A DNA stretch of 64,000 bases from Planctomycetota bacterium (GCA_033763975.1 JANRJM010000004.1:40039-104038); one strand, 5' to 3'. Counted from the stretch's first letter, positions 24,404 through 33,695 are shown. Numbers and translations are program-made. Notes: generated by a model from the letters alone, not told the origin.

Positions 24404-25786
24404 ATGTCCGAAGCCGCCGTGGAAGAGCAGCAGAACAAGGTGACCATAACGGACGCGGGTCCGTGCGCGAAGCGCGTGTCGATCGAGATCCCCGCGGCGA
24501 CGGTGACGGAGAAGCTCCGCGGCTCGCTGGACACGCTGAGCGTCGAGGCCCAACTCCCCGGGTTCCGCAAGGGGCGCGTCCCGCGCTGGCTCATCGAGAA
24601 GCGCTTCGGCGCGACCCTCCGCAAGGAGGCGAAGACCGAGCTCGTGACGCAGGCGCTCAACGAGGCGGTGGAGCAGGCCAAGCTGCGCCTGGTGGCCCAC
24701 CCCACGTCGGACTCGCTGCGCGAGGCCGACGTCGAGGAGGGCAAGCCCTTCGCGTTCGAGGTGGAGGTCGAGGTGGTGCCGGAGTTCCAGCTCCCCTCGT
24801 TCGACGCCATCCCGGTGCGCAAGCCGACGACGAACATCACCGACGAGATGGTGCAGCAGGAGCTGGACAAGCTCGCGATCAACGACGGCACGCTCGAGAC
24901 CCGCGAGCGGGCCGAGGCGGGCGACTACATCACCGGGCACGCGGTGATGACCGACGACAAGGGCACGGAGTTCTACAACCTGAAGGGCGCCGTCGTGCAG
25001 AAGCCCCTGCCCGCCGCGGGCGGCAAGGGCATGATCCTGGGGATCATGGTCGACGATTTCGACGCGCAGCTCGGCACGCCCGCCCCGGGCGACGACTTCA
25101 CGGTCAAGTCCAAGGGCCCCGAGAACCACGAGGTGGAAGGGATCCGCAACGCGGCGCTCACCATCACGTTCCACGTCGAGCGGGTGGACCGCATCATCCC
25201 CGCGCCGATGTCGCAGATCCTCGCGCAGTACGGGTTCGAGGACGAGTCGTCGCTCCGCGAGCGCATCCGCTCGCGCATGGACGAGCGCGTCCGCATCCAG
25301 CAGTCGACCGTCATGCACCAGCAGGTCGTGAAGCACCTGCTCGAGCACACGACGATGGAACTGCCCAAGCGGCTGACGGCCCAGCAGGCGCACCGCAACC
25401 TGGCCCGACGGCGCATGGAGCTCATGTACCGGGGCGTGGACGCGCAGAAGATCGAGGAGCACATGGCCTCGCTGCGGGCCGCCTCGGCGGGCGACGCCGC
25501 CCGCGAGCTCAAGGTGTTCTTCATCCTGCACCGCATCGCCGAGGAACTGCGCGTCAGCGTGCACGACGTCGAGGCGAGCCAGCGCATCGCGCAGATGGCG
25601 TTCCAGCGCAACGTCCGCCCCGAGGCCCTGCGCGCGGAGCTCGTGCAGAACGGGCAGCTCGCCCACGTCTACGAGCAGATCCGCGAGCAGAAGACCCTCG
25701 ACATGCTGCTGAACAAGGCGACCATCACCGAGATGCCCGCCGAAGAGTTCAACAAGCTCATGCGCGAGCAGAACATGCCGGCGTGA
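24404..25786 (+). CDS. tig: Trigger factor
   Basis: Ribosome-bound chaperone and prolyl isomerase acting on nascent chains. The 460 aa sequence carries the ribosome-binding signature GFRKGRVPRWLIEKRFG (about residue 52). A divergent FKBP-type domain (about 165-255) and the long helical C-terminal arms (SSLRERIRSRMDERVRIQQ; MHQQVVKHLLEHTTMELP) follow. Length and order are normal. ATG 24404 has GGAGAAG just upstream. Downstream lies a short tandem repeat and a convergent membrane-protein gene; clpP, which often follows tig, is absent here. Confidence 0.95.
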   Translation: MSEAAVEEQQNKVTITDAGPCAKRVSIEIPAATVTEKLRGSLDTLSVEAQLPGFRKGRVPRWLIEKRFGATLRKEAKTELVTQALNEAVEQAKLRLVAHPTSDSLREADVEEGKPFAFEVEVEVVPEFQLPSFDAIPVRKPTTNITDEMVQQELDKLAINDGTLETRERAEAGDYITGHAVMTDDKGTEFYNLKGAVVQKPLPAAGGKGMILGIMVDDFDAQLGTPAPGDDFTVKSKGPENHEVEGIRNAALTITFHVERVDRIIPAPMSQILAQYGFEDESSLRERIRSRMDERVRIQQSTVMHQQVVKHLLEHTTMELPKRLTAQQAHRNLARRRMELMYRGVDAQKIEEHMASLRAASAGDAARELKVFFILHRIAEELRVSVHDVEASQRIAQMAFQRNVRPEALRAELVQNGQLAHVYEQIREQKTLDMLLNKATITEMPAEEFNKLMREQNMPA

Positions 25787-25918
25787 TCGGCGGGCCTGCC
25801 GCGCGGCCCGCGCCGCCATGACATCGCAGAACCGCCGCGCGCGGGCCAGTCCCCGGCGCGGCGGCGATCGCGCTCGGGCCGCGGGAAAGGGTGCGTCGGC
25901 TGGCGCGTGCGGGACGCG

Positions 25919-25960
25919 TCAGGCCCGGTCAGGCTCGGTCAGGCCCGGTCAGGCCCGGTC
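25919..25960. repeat. Four tandem copies of a 10-bp unit
   Basis: The unit TCAGGCCCGG is repeated four times with one C-to-T change in the second copy. It lies between the convergent tig gene and the zinc-ribbon membrane gene, and it supplies the stop codon of the latter. Confidence 0.85.
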
Positions 25961-26251
25961 CGATTCGGCCGTGAGATCGCCCACGAGGCGCTCGTTGAGC
26001 GACCCGCAGGTCGGGCAGATGCGCCCGTGCTCGCCCGCGGGGGTTCCCGCGAGGTTGTGCCCGCAGCCCAGGCAGGTGTTGGGCGAGACCGACCGCGTGA
26101 TGGATCCCAGCGCGATCGCGAGGGTGGCGACGGCGACGCCCAGGACCGGCCACACGGGGATGGTGGACATGGCGATGACGCCGAGGGCGGTGACGCCCAC
26201 GCCCACCACGATCCACAACGCCCGTCGCCGAACCCGGTGCATCCACGTCAC
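25949..26251 (-). CDS. Small membrane protein with C-terminal zinc ribbon
   Basis: The 100 aa product has two membrane helices (ALWIVVGVGVTALGVIAM and WPVLGVAVATLAIALGSI). A CxxC...CxxC zinc ribbon of the rubredoxin-knuckle type follows (CLGCGHNL, then RICPTCGSLNERL). The role is unknown. GTG 26251 has AGAGGAG upstream at good spacing. It follows the PH-domain membrane gene by 50 bases on the same strand, and both carry zinc ribbons. Confidence 0.68.
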   Translation of the reverse strand: MTWMHRVRRRALWIVVGVGVTALGVIAMSTIPVWPVLGVAVATLAIALGSITRSVSPNTCLGCGHNLAGTPAGEHGRICPTCGSLNERLVGDLTAESDRA

Positions 26252-26301
26252 GCGTGCCGCTCCTCTGTGGGCCTTCGCCCGTCGGGGCGATGATACCCGT
26301 G

Positions 26302-26925
26302 CTAGCGAGATCGATACAAGTCGATCACGCGGCGAACCTCGTCGGGGTGCGGGATCCCCCGCATCTCGATCTCGTCCTCGTTCTCCGCGGCGCTCGAGAT
26401 CGCCAGCGTTCCCACGCCCAGGATCCGTTCCCAGAACGTCTGGCGGATCTGGATGTTCTTGATATCGGAGTGCAGGATCTCGCTGGTTGAGCGGCTCAGG
26501 ATGCCCTCGCTGTCGATCAGCCGGCGTGAGGTGATCTTCAGCCCCTCGTTCAGGCTGAGCACCCACCAGTAGACCAGGGCCGCCAACCCCAGCAGAGCGA
26601 TCAGAGCCGCGCCGATCGCCAGCGGGATCGCGGCGGACACCAGGAAGACGACCGTCAGCACCCCCCCGCTCAGCAGCATGAGCAGGGCGAGCAGGAAGCT
26701 GAACGGGCGCGATCGCCACAGCGAGGGGCGCACCACGCGGACGTCCACCTCGGGGCCCGAGGCGGGGGGCAGGCCGGCCTCCTGCGCGCGGTCGACGGGG
26801 GCGGCGGGCGTGATGCTCCGCAGCACGTTCACGTCCCCGCAGTGCGGGCAGGTCACCTTCAGCCCCGCCAGGGGCGTCTCGACCGGGATGCTCTGATCGC
26901 ACTTGTCGCAGCGGATGGTGACCAT
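26302..26925 (-). CDS. Membrane protein with N-terminal zinc ribbon and bacterial PH (YdbT-type) domain
   Basis: The 207 aa product opens with a C4 zinc ribbon (CDKCDQSIPVE; VTCPHCGDVNVL, about residues 5-31). It has two membrane helices (FSFLLALLMLLSGGVLTVVF; LAIGAALIALLGLAALVYWW) and a C-terminal bPH2 domain (GLKITSRRLIDSEGILSR; EILHSDIKNIQI; ILGVGTLAISS). bPH2 proteins are membrane proteins of poorly known function. ATG 26925 has AAAGAG upstream. A 70-base gap separates it from the divergent glycosyltransferase. Confidence 0.8.
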   Translation of the reverse strand: MVTIRCDKCDQSIPVETPLAGLKVTCPHCGDVNVLRSITPAAPVDRAQEAGLPPASGPEVDVRVVRPSLWRSRPFSFLLALLMLLSGGVLTVVFLVSAAIPLAIGAALIALLGLAALVYWWVLSLNEGLKITSRRLIDSEGILSRSTSEILHSDIKNIQIRQTFWERILGVGTLAISSAAENEDEIEMRGIPHPDEVRRVIDLYRSR

Positions 26926-26981
26926 GGATGCTCTTTCATCGGACGGCGGGGCCTTGCGTTTCGAACTTCCGTCCCCGTCTC

Positions 26982-26987
26982 TATAGT
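26982..26987 (+). promoter_or_regulatory. -10 box TATAGT of the first glycosyltransferase gene, leaderless arrangement
   Basis: A near-consensus TATAGT is separated by 8 nt from the ATG at 26996, and there is no Shine-Dalgarno sequence. Confidence 0.55.
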
Positions 26988-26995
26988 CGGCCCGC

Positions 26996-28582
26996 ATGCG
27001 GGTGCTGCTCGTGAACTGGGCACGGCTGCCGGACGGGCCGCTCGACGGCGGGGGGGTCAACGGCTATTGCCAGCAGCTCGCCCTCGAACTCGTCGGGCGC
27101 GGGCACGAGGTCGCCTACCTCTCGTCGGGCGTCACGTACACGCGGCGCGGGAACGGCACGGGCCCGTGCGAAGTCCGACGCCTGGACGACTTCCGGGGCG
27201 TGCGCGTCTTCGACGTGGTGAACTCGCCCGTCATCGCGCCCGGGCCCTGCCAGGCCCGCCGCCCCGAGGCCGAGATCGCGTCGCCCGAACTCGAACGCGA
27301 ACTCGCCCGCTTCGTCGGGCTGCTCGCCCCGGACGTCGTGCACTTCCAGAACATCGAGGGACTGTCGGCGGCGAGCGTCGACGCCATGCGGCGCGCCGTC
27401 GGCGCCGGCTGCGTGGTGTTCTCGCTGCACAACTACCACACCGTGTGCCCCCAGGTGTACCTCATGCAGCGGGGGCGCGTGCCCTGCCGGAACTTCCGGG
27501 GCGGGCAGGCGTGCGTCGGGTGCGCCGACGTCTGCGACCCGGCCGAGGAACGCCTTATCCGGGCCGGCGTGCGCGAGCGCCACGCGCCCGCGCCGGCGCC
27601 CGAGCCCGCCAAGCCGCGGCGGGCGTGGGGGGTGTTCATCCCGCCCCCCGAGCCGGTCGCGCAGCCACTGCCGGGGCGACCGACGGCGGTGCTCGCCGAT
27701 GTCGACGCGGCGATCGCGCCCGCACCGCACCTCGCCCCTGCGGCGGAACCGCCCCTCCCGGGCGAACGCGAGCCGCTCGACAACACGCCCACCCCGGACC
27801 CATGGGACCCCGGCACCGAGAACGTGTACGGGGCGCGCCGGCGCGCGATGGTGGGGGCGCTCGCGTCGTGCGACGCGGTGCTGGGCGTCTCGCCCTTCGT
27901 GCGTGCGAAGTTCGAGGCGCTGGGCGTGCCGGGCGGGGTGCTGCGCACGATGCCGATCGGAACGAGAATGGGCGACCTGGCCCGGGCCGCGGGCCTGCAC
28001 GCGGGCGGGGAGGTTCGTCCCCGAAGGCCGGGCCCGGTTCGGCTGGCGTTCCTGGGGTATCACAACTTCTACAAGGGGCTGCACTGCCTGGTCGACGCGC
28101 TCGAACGTTGCGACGCGGGCGTGCTGGGCGAGATCGACCTGCTCGTGTCGGCCAAGGCGGTCGAACCGATCGAGCCCGCGCTGCGCCGGCTGCGGGCGCG
28201 CCTCGCGCGGCTGTCGGTCGAGCACGGGTACCGGTACGACGAGATCCCCGACCTGCTGCGGGATCGCGAGGTCGGCGTGGTTCCCAGCGTGTGGTGGGAC
28301 AACGGGCCGCAGACCGTGCTGGAGTTCCAGGCCTGCGGGCTGGCGGTCGTCGGCGCGGCGGTGGGGGGCGTGCCGGACATGGTCCGCGACGGGGTCGACG
28401 CCCTGCTCTTTCGCGGGAACGACGCGGGGGCCCTGGCCGCGGCGTTGGCGCGGCTCGGCCGCGAGCCCGGTCTGGTCGACCGCCTGCGGGGGGGCGTGCG
28501 GCCGCCCAAGGGCATGGGCGAGCACGCGGCGGAACTGGAGCGTCTGTACGCCGAACTGCTGCGTGCGAGGCGGCGCGGGTGA
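26996..28582 (+). CDS. Glycosyltransferase family 4-type protein with cysteine-rich insert
   Basis: The 528 aa cytosolic or membrane-associated glycosyltransferase has a GT-B fold. N-terminal domain: MRVLLVNWARL, then GGVNGYCQQLALELVGRGHEV. C-terminal domain: LAFLGYHNFYKGLHCLVDAL, and the donor-binding region with VPSVWWDNGPQTVLEFQACG and the E(x7)E-like pattern. A Cys-rich stretch (PCRNFRGGQACVGCADVCDP, about residues 163-182) and a Pro-rich linker of about 60 residues separate the two halves. Known GT4 enzymes build cell-surface polysaccharides or glycans; the acceptor is unknown. A second glycosyltransferase follows 40 bases later with its own -10 box. Confidence 0.85.
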   Translation: MRVLLVNWARLPDGPLDGGGVNGYCQQLALELVGRGHEVAYLSSGVTYTRRGNGTGPCEVRRLDDFRGVRVFDVVNSPVIAPGPCQARRPEAEIASPELERELARFVGLLAPDVVHFQNIEGLSAASVDAMRRAVGAGCVVFSLHNYHTVCPQVYLMQRGRVPCRNFRGGQACVGCADVCDPAEERLIRAGVRERHAPAPAPEPAKPRRAWGVFIPPPEPVAQPLPGRPTAVLADVDAAIAPAPHLAPAAEPPLPGEREPLDNTPTPDPWDPGTENVYGARRRAMVGALASCDAVLGVSPFVRAKFEALGVPGGVLRTMPIGTRMGDLARAAGLHAGGEVRPRRPGPVRLAFLGYHNFYKGLHCLVDALERCDAGVLGEIDLLVSAKAVEPIEPALRRLRARLARLSVEHGYRYDEIPDLLRDREVGVVPSVWWDNGPQTVLEFQACGLAVVGAAVGGVPDMVRDGVDALLFRGNDAGALAAALARLGREPGLVDRLRGGVRPPKGMGEHAAELERLYAELLRARRRG

Positions 28583-28609
28583 CATCGCCCGGAGGCCCGC
28601 ACCATCCGC

Positions 28610-28615
28610 TACGAT
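28610..28615 (+). promoter_or_regulatory. -10 box TACGAT of the two-domain glycosyltransferase gene, leaderless arrangement
   Basis: TACGAT ends 7 nt before the ATG at 28623. It overlaps an upstream in-frame ATG (28614), which argues for 28623 as the real start. Confidence 0.45.
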
Positions 28616-28622
28616 GGCGTCC

Positions 28623-30785
28623 ATGCGCGTCTGCTTGGTGACGAGCGAGCTGGCGCCGTTCCGGGGCTGGGGTGTTGGGACGACCACCGCCCTGCTCGCG
28701 AGGGCGCTGCACGACGCGGGGCACGAGGTTCATCTGCTGGTCGATGACATGCCCGGGCTCCGTGGTGGCGCCGCGCGCGAGTTCCCCGGGGTGCGCACGC
28801 ACATCCTGACGTCCGAGGAGTTCGGGCAGGCGCTCGCGCAGTGCCCCGCGGAGTGCACGCGTCGGCCGATCGTCGTGCACCGGCGGCTCGCGCGCCTGCA
28901 CGACCAGTTCCGCTTCGACGCCATCGAGTTCAACGACTTTTACGGCGACGCGTACATGGCGCTGCAGGCGAGGCGGCTCGGCGGGGCGTACGCCGGCGTC
29001 CGCATGGGCGTCGTGCTGCACAGCCCAATCGGGCTGCTGCGCTCGATCAACGCCCAGCACTCGTACCCGCTCGACATCGCGATGATCGCGCACATGGAGG
29101 CCGAGTCGATCCGCCACGCCGACGTGCTGCTCGCGCCGTCGCGGGCGATCGTCGACGCGCTGCAGAACCTGGAGGGTTTCGGCGACGCCATCGACCCCGC
29201 CCGTCTCGCCGTCGTGCACAACCCGATGGAACTTCCCGGCGCGCCCTGCGCGCACGACGGCACGGGCACGCCCGAGGTGCTGTTCTTCGGGAGGCTCGAG
29301 ACCCGCAAGGGGCCGGACGTGCTGATCCGGGCGGCGAAGATCCTGCTCGAATCGGGCGTAGACCTGCGCGTGCGCATCGTCGGCGTCGATACCGACTGCG
29401 GGCCGGCGGGGCGCCCGATGCGTGCGCACCTGCAGTCGCGCGTCGTGGGGCGTGCGCCGCGCGAGCGGTTCATCTTCGAGGACAACCGCCCGCGGGCCGA
29501 GTTGTTCGATCTCGTGCGCCGGGCCGCGGTGTGCTGCTTCCCGGCGCGCTGGGACAACTTCCCCAACGCGTGCCTGGAGGCGATGGCGCAGGGGGCGTGC
29601 GTCGTGTCGTCCGACGGTGGGGGCATGCGCGAGGTGATCGAGGACGGGCGTTCGGGCCTGCTCGCCCGCGCGGGCGACGCCCCGCACCTCGCGCAGGTGC
29701 TGGGACGCGCGCTCGCCGACCGGGCGCTGCGCACACGCCTGGGCGAGGCCGCCCGCGAGCGCGTACGCGAAGTGTGCGACCCGCGCCGTGCGGCCGAGGG
29801 GCACGCGGCGGCGCTGCTCGCCGCACGCCCGGCCTTGATCACGACGCCGCAACCCGTGGCGAACAGCGGGGCTTCGTCGGCGCATCCTCGCCCGGCCGAG
29901 CGCGTGAGCGTGGTCATCCCCGTGTACAACCTCGGCGCGACGCTGCCCGAGACGCTCGCGTCGGTGCAAGCGCAGACCCGCCGGGCCGACGAGGTCGTGC
30001 TCGTGGACGACGGCTCGACCGATCCGCACACGATCGACGTGCTGCGCGGGGCCGAGGCGAAAGGCTGCCGCGTGGTGCGCCAGGAGAACCGGGGCCTGCC
30101 GGGCGCGCGCAACGCGGGGATCCACGCCGCCAGCGGCGACTGGGTCGTCACGCTCGACGCCGACGACCTGCTGGCGCCCACGTTCATCGAGGCGTGCCTG
30201 CGGGCGGCGGCGTTGTCGCCGGGCGCGGCCCTCGTCTCGACGCACATGGCGTGCTTCACCGAGTCGCCCGCGCGTCCGGAGGTGCTCTTCGTGCCGTTGG
30301 GCCTGGCGCGCGAGATCATCCCGGCGGCGAACGTGGCGTCGTCGGCGATGATCATGGTCCGGCGCGATGCGATGCTCGCCATCGGCGGGTACGACGAGAC
30401 GCTGCACACGTACGAAGACTGGGAAATCTGCTGCCGCCTGGCGGGGCACGGGTACCGCGCGGAGATTCTGCCCGAGCCGCTGATCTGGCACCGGATGCGC
30501 CCGGGCTCGCTGTTCAACTCGCTGACGCCCCGCGAGGACTTTGTGCTGCGCTCGGCGGTGATGGCGCGCCACGCGGGGCTGTCGCCATCGCCGTCGCGCA
30601 CGGCGCGCATCGTGCTGGGGCTGCGCGAGACGGTGCCCTCGATGGACGCCGCGACGACCGCCGCGGAGGTGGTGCGATCACACCTGCGCTACCGCCTGGC
30701 CGACCGGGCCGACGCGCTGGTGCGCGCGGTGGGCGTGCGGTCGCTGGTCAAGCGGGCGCTGCTGGCGGTCGAGGGCCGGGGCTAG
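28623..30785 (+). CDS. Bifunctional glycosyltransferase: GT4-type plus GT2-type domains
   Basis: The 720 aa protein joins two glycosyltransferases. Residues about 1-400 are GT-B/GT4: MRVCLVTSELAPFRGWGVG, LFFGRLETRKGPDVLI, and the donor site FPARWDNFPNACLEAMAQG. After an Ala/Pro linker, residues about 425-650 are GT-A/GT2: SVVIPVYNLGATLPETL, VVLVDDGSTD, the DxD motif in TLDADDLLAPTF, and the base-like acidic patch HTYEDWEICCRL. It probably adds two successive sugars to one surface glycan. ATG 28623 gives the standard GT4 start; ATG 28614 is an alternative. No membrane helix is seen. Confidence 0.88.
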   Translation: MRVCLVTSELAPFRGWGVGTTTALLARALHDAGHEVHLLVDDMPGLRGGAAREFPGVRTHILTSEEFGQALAQCPAECTRRPIVVHRRLARLHDQFRFDAIEFNDFYGDAYMALQARRLGGAYAGVRMGVVLHSPIGLLRSINAQHSYPLDIAMIAHMEAESIRHADVLLAPSRAIVDALQNLEGFGDAIDPARLAVVHNPMELPGAPCAHDGTGTPEVLFFGRLETRKGPDVLIRAAKILLESGVDLRVRIVGVDTDCGPAGRPMRAHLQSRVVGRAPRERFIFEDNRPRAELFDLVRRAAVCCFPARWDNFPNACLEAMAQGACVVSSDGGGMREVIEDGRSGLLARAGDAPHLAQVLGRALADRALRTRLGEAARERVREVCDPRRAAEGHAAALLAARPALITTPQPVANSGASSAHPRPAERVSVVIPVYNLGATLPETLASVQAQTRRADEVVLVDDGSTDPHTIDVLRGAEAKGCRVVRQENRGLPGARNAGIHAASGDWVVTLDADDLLAPTFIEACLRAAALSPGAALVSTHMACFTESPARPEVLFVPLGLAREIIPAANVASSAMIMVRRDAMLAIGGYDETLHTYEDWEICCRLAGHGYRAEILPEPLIWHRMRPGSLFNSLTPREDFVLRSAVMARHAGLSPSPSRTARIVLGLRETVPSMDAATTAAEVVRSHLRYRLADRADALVRAVGVRSLVKRALLAVEGRG

Positions 30786-30798
30786 CGGGCGACGCGCC

Positions 30799-31992
30799 TC
30801 AGCCGTTCCACTTCCGGGGCGCTTCGCCCGTGTACTTGCTCAGGGGGCGGATGAGCCGGTTGTTCGCGTGCTGCTCGAGCACGTGGGCCGCCCAGCCGGT
30901 GATGCGGCTGGCGACGAAGATCGGCGTGTACTGCGGCACGGGGATGCCCATCGTGAAGTAGGTGAGCCCGCAGGGGAAGTCGACGTTCGGGTGGATGTTC
31001 TTCTTGTCGAGCATGATCTTCTGGACCTGCTCGCCCAGGCGGAACCACTGCAGCGCGCCGTGACCGCCGGGCGCGCCGGTGTCCTTCTCGGCGACGGCCC
31101 GCCCCATGGCGTGCAGGATCGGGGCGCGGTGGTCGCCGTTCTTGTACACGCGGTGCCCGAAGCCCATGAGCTTGCGCTTGGTGTCGAACGCGCGCTGCAT
31201 CCACTGATCGACCTTGTCGGTGCCGATGCCGGCTTCGCCGACGTCGTGCATGATTTCCTTGAGCATCTCCATGGCGGCCTCGTTCGCCCCGCCGTGCAGC
31301 GGGCCCTTCAGCGCCGCGATCGCGCCGGTGACCGCCCCGTGCATGTCGCTCAGGGTGCCGGCGATGACGCGCGATGTGAACGTGCTCGCGTTGAAGTCGT
31401 GCTCGGCGTAGAGGATGAGCGAGGCGTCGATGACGCGTGCGTACTCCGCGCTGGGGCGCTGCCCGCTCATGAGGTACAGGATGTTCGCCGCGTGCGAGAG
31501 GGCGGGGTCGCCCCCCTGCTCGCGCCCGATGATGGCCCGCCCGTCGATCACGTTCTGCATGTGCCCGATGATCGTGGGGATCTTGGCGAGCAGGCGCTTG
31601 GCCTTGCGCAGGTTCGCGTCCGCGGCGTTGTTCTGCGCGTCCGGGTCGGTGTGCCCGAGGATCGACACCGCCGTGCGCAGCACGTCCATCGGCACCGCGC
31701 GCCCCGAGGCGAGATACCCGCCGACGGACTCGATGAACGCCGTGACGCTCGGGTGCAGCGGGCGCTCGGCGACGATCTCGGCGGTGAAGCGGCGCAGCTC
31801 GGCGTCGGTGGGCTTGCGCCCCTCGAGCAGGAGGAACGCGACCTGCTCGAAGGTCGCGTTCCTGGCCAGGTCGTGGATCTCGTACCCGCGGTACCAGAGC
31901 CCGCCCTGCTCGATCGAGCAGACGGCGGTCTCGCCCGCGATGATCCCCTCGAGGCCCTTCGAGAATGCTGCGTCCGCGGCTGCCTGCGTCAT
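30799..31992 (-). CDS. Citrate / 2-methylcitrate synthase
   Basis: Condenses acetyl-CoA or propionyl-CoA with oxaloacetate. The 397 aa sequence shows all three catalytic elements: His in KGPLHGGANE, His in MGFGHRVYKNGD, and Asp in HPNVDFPCGL. It lacks the long N-terminal domain of hexameric GltA, so it belongs to the shorter dimeric type that includes CitZ and PrpC. Because prpB and prpD lie within the next 7 kb, it may serve as PrpC, as the TCA enzyme, or both. ATG 31992 has AAGGGAG upstream. Confidence 0.93.
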   Translation of the reverse strand: MTQAAADAAFSKGLEGIIAGETAVCSIEQGGLWYRGYEIHDLARNATFEQVAFLLLEGRKPTDAELRRFTAEIVAERPLHPSVTAFIESVGGYLASGRAVPMDVLRTAVSILGHTDPDAQNNAADANLRKAKRLLAKIPTIIGHMQNVIDGRAIIGREQGGDPALSHAANILYLMSGQRPSAEYARVIDASLILYAEHDFNASTFTSRVIAGTLSDMHGAVTGAIAALKGPLHGGANEAAMEMLKEIMHDVGEAGIGTDKVDQWMQRAFDTKRKLMGFGHRVYKNGDHRAPILHAMGRAVAEKDTGAPGGHGALQWFRLGEQVQKIMLDKKNIHPNVDFPCGLTYFTMGIPVPQYTPIFVASRITGWAAHVLEQHANNRLIRPLSKYTGEAPRKWNG

Positions 31993-32090
31993 GGCGCTCC
32001 CTTTGTGCTGCGTGGAAGTCGGGAGGATAGCAGGGCGTCCCGCGCCGTCTCTCGCGCGGGGGACCGCTCGGTCGGGGAGCGGGGCGGGCG

Positions 32091-32882
32091 CTAGGCGTTG
32101 TCGCCGTCGAGCACGCGTCCGATGCCGCCGAGGATGGAGCCCTCTTCCTTCCCGCCGCGGGTCGCCGCCAGGATGCGGTCGGCCATGCGCGAGAAGGGCA
32201 GGGTTTGGAGCCACACCGTGCCGGGGCCGGTGAGGTGAACATAGAACAGCCCCTCCCCCCCGAAGAGCTTGTTCTTGATGCCCGGGACCATCTGGATGTC
32301 GTAGTCGACGCCGGGCTGGAACGCCACGAGGCAGCCGGTGTCGACGCGGAGCGACTCGCCCGGACGCAGCGTGTACTGGATGACCGTGCCGCCGGCGTGC
32401 AGGAAGGCCGTCCCGCGCCCGCCGGGCGCCGTGAGCTTCTGCAGGATGAACCCCTCGCCCCCGAAGAGCCCCGCGCCGATGCGCTTGGAGAAGGCGATGT
32501 CGATCTCTACGCCCCGTGCGGCGCAGAGGAACGAGTCCTTCTGGCACGTGAGCGTCCCGCCGTAGTCCGCGAGTTCGACCGGCACGATCTTGCCCGGGTA
32601 GGGCGCGGCGAACCCGACGTCGGCCCGCGCACGCCCGTTGTTCGTGAAGAACGTGATGAAGAACGAGTCGCCGGTCACCAGGCGCTTGCCGGCCTCGAAC
32701 AGACGCCCGAAGATCCCGCCCCCGTCCTTCTTCATCGAGAGGGACGTGCCCATCTCGATCCCGTCCTGCATGTACATCATCGCCCCGGCCTCGGCCACGA
32801 CCGCCTCGCCCGGGTCGAGCGTCACGATCACCGCCTGCAGGTCCTCGCCCTCGATCCGATGGTCGATCACGTCCGCGCTCAT
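32091..32882 (-). CDS. AIM24 / TIGR00266-family protein
   Basis: The 263 aa protein has the repeated beta-strand pattern of this family: AVIVTLDPGEAVVAEAGAM near the start, GTSLSMKKDGG, a glycine-rich GGEGFILQKLTAPGG and a final GLFYVHLTGPGTVWLQTLP. Family members form trimers and are of uncertain function; the eukaryotic homologue is mitochondrial. ATG 32882 has GGGGAG at 8 nt. It is on the same strand as the citrate synthase, 98 bases upstream of it. Confidence 0.86.
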   Translation of the reverse strand: MSADVIDHRIEGEDLQAVIVTLDPGEAVVAEAGAMMYMQDGIEMGTSLSMKKDGGGIFGRLFEAGKRLVTGDSFFITFFTNNGRARADVGFAAPYPGKIVPVELADYGGTLTCQKDSFLCAARGVEIDIAFSKRIGAGLFGGEGFILQKLTAPGGRGTAFLHAGGTVIQYTLRPGESLRVDTGCLVAFQPGVDYDIQMVPGIKNKLFGGEGLFYVHLTGPGTVWLQTLPFSRMADRILAATRGGKEEGSILGGIGRVLDGDNA

Positions 32883-32972
32883 GCCGTGTGCTCCCCAACG
32901 CGCCGGGGTCTCCCCGGAGTGCGTCGCGCATTGTTCGGAGCGCGGGCGCGGGGGTTCCACCCCGGACGCTGG

Positions 32973-33545
32973 CTACTTGCCCGGCCCGCGCGGGGCCGCG
33001 GGCGCGGGGAGGCGGAACCGCTCGACCCACGTAGGGGCCGCGTTCTTGAGGGCGTAGGTCTTTTCCTCGACGACGACGTCCGCCGCGGGTCGCGGGATGA
33101 TCGCAAAGCCGTACGCGCGCGTCGCGACGCCCCCGCCCCCGCCCCCGCCGAGGGCCGACGCGGTCTGGAACGACTGTCGCACGAAGCCGACGCGCACCAT
33201 CACCGGCCCGGGCGTCGTGGAGAGCACCTCCAGCCCGCTCGTGTTCGTGCTCGCGCCGTCGAACAGGCAGAGGACCGCGTACCGCGCGAAGTCGACCTGC
33301 GGCACGATGTCGAACCCATGCGCCGTCTTCTCGATCGCGTCGCCCGCGTGCTCCTTCCACACCGCCTCCCAGCGTGCCGCGTCGGTCACGAGTTCGGCCC
33401 GACGCACGTCGACCTTGCTGAAGGAGCCGGCCAGGCCCAGCACCGGCGGGGTCTCCGCGCCGGGCTGAACGCCGGGCTTGGACGCCGCGGAGACGAGCAG
33501 CACCATCGCGAACAGCACGAGCACGAGCATCTGGCGAGTCGACAT
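32973..33545 (-). CDS. Exported protein of unknown function
   Basis: The 190 aa product has an N-terminal signal or anchor helix (MLVLVLFAMVLLVSAASK). A beta-rich domain follows (VDFARYAVLCLFDGAS; GPVMVRVGFVRQSF) with a run of eight Gly in the middle, then a C-terminal VVVEEKTYALKNAAPTWVERF. I do not recognise the family; the layout is that of small planctomycete secreted proteins. ATG 33545 has AGGAGG upstream. It is divergent from the next exported protein gene across 150 bases. Confidence 0.6.
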   Translation of the reverse strand: MSTRQMLVLVLFAMVLLVSAASKPGVQPGAETPPVLGLAGSFSKVDVRRAELVTDAARWEAVWKEHAGDAIEKTAHGFDIVPQVDFARYAVLCLFDGASTNTSGLEVLSTTPGPVMVRVGFVRQSFQTASALGGGGGGGVATRAYGFAIIPRPAADVVVEEKTYALKNAAPTWVERFRLPAPAAPRGPGK

Positions 33546-33695
33546 GGGAGAGCCTCCTGTGCGAACCTGCCGGACGATACCGCGCGCCGCGCGGGCGGCG
33601 TGTCACGCTCCGGTAAGTTGTTCGCCCCCGGCCACGGCAATATCCCCGTGGGTACGGCGTTTCGCACGTGCCGACACGCAACGCGAGGGGGTTCT

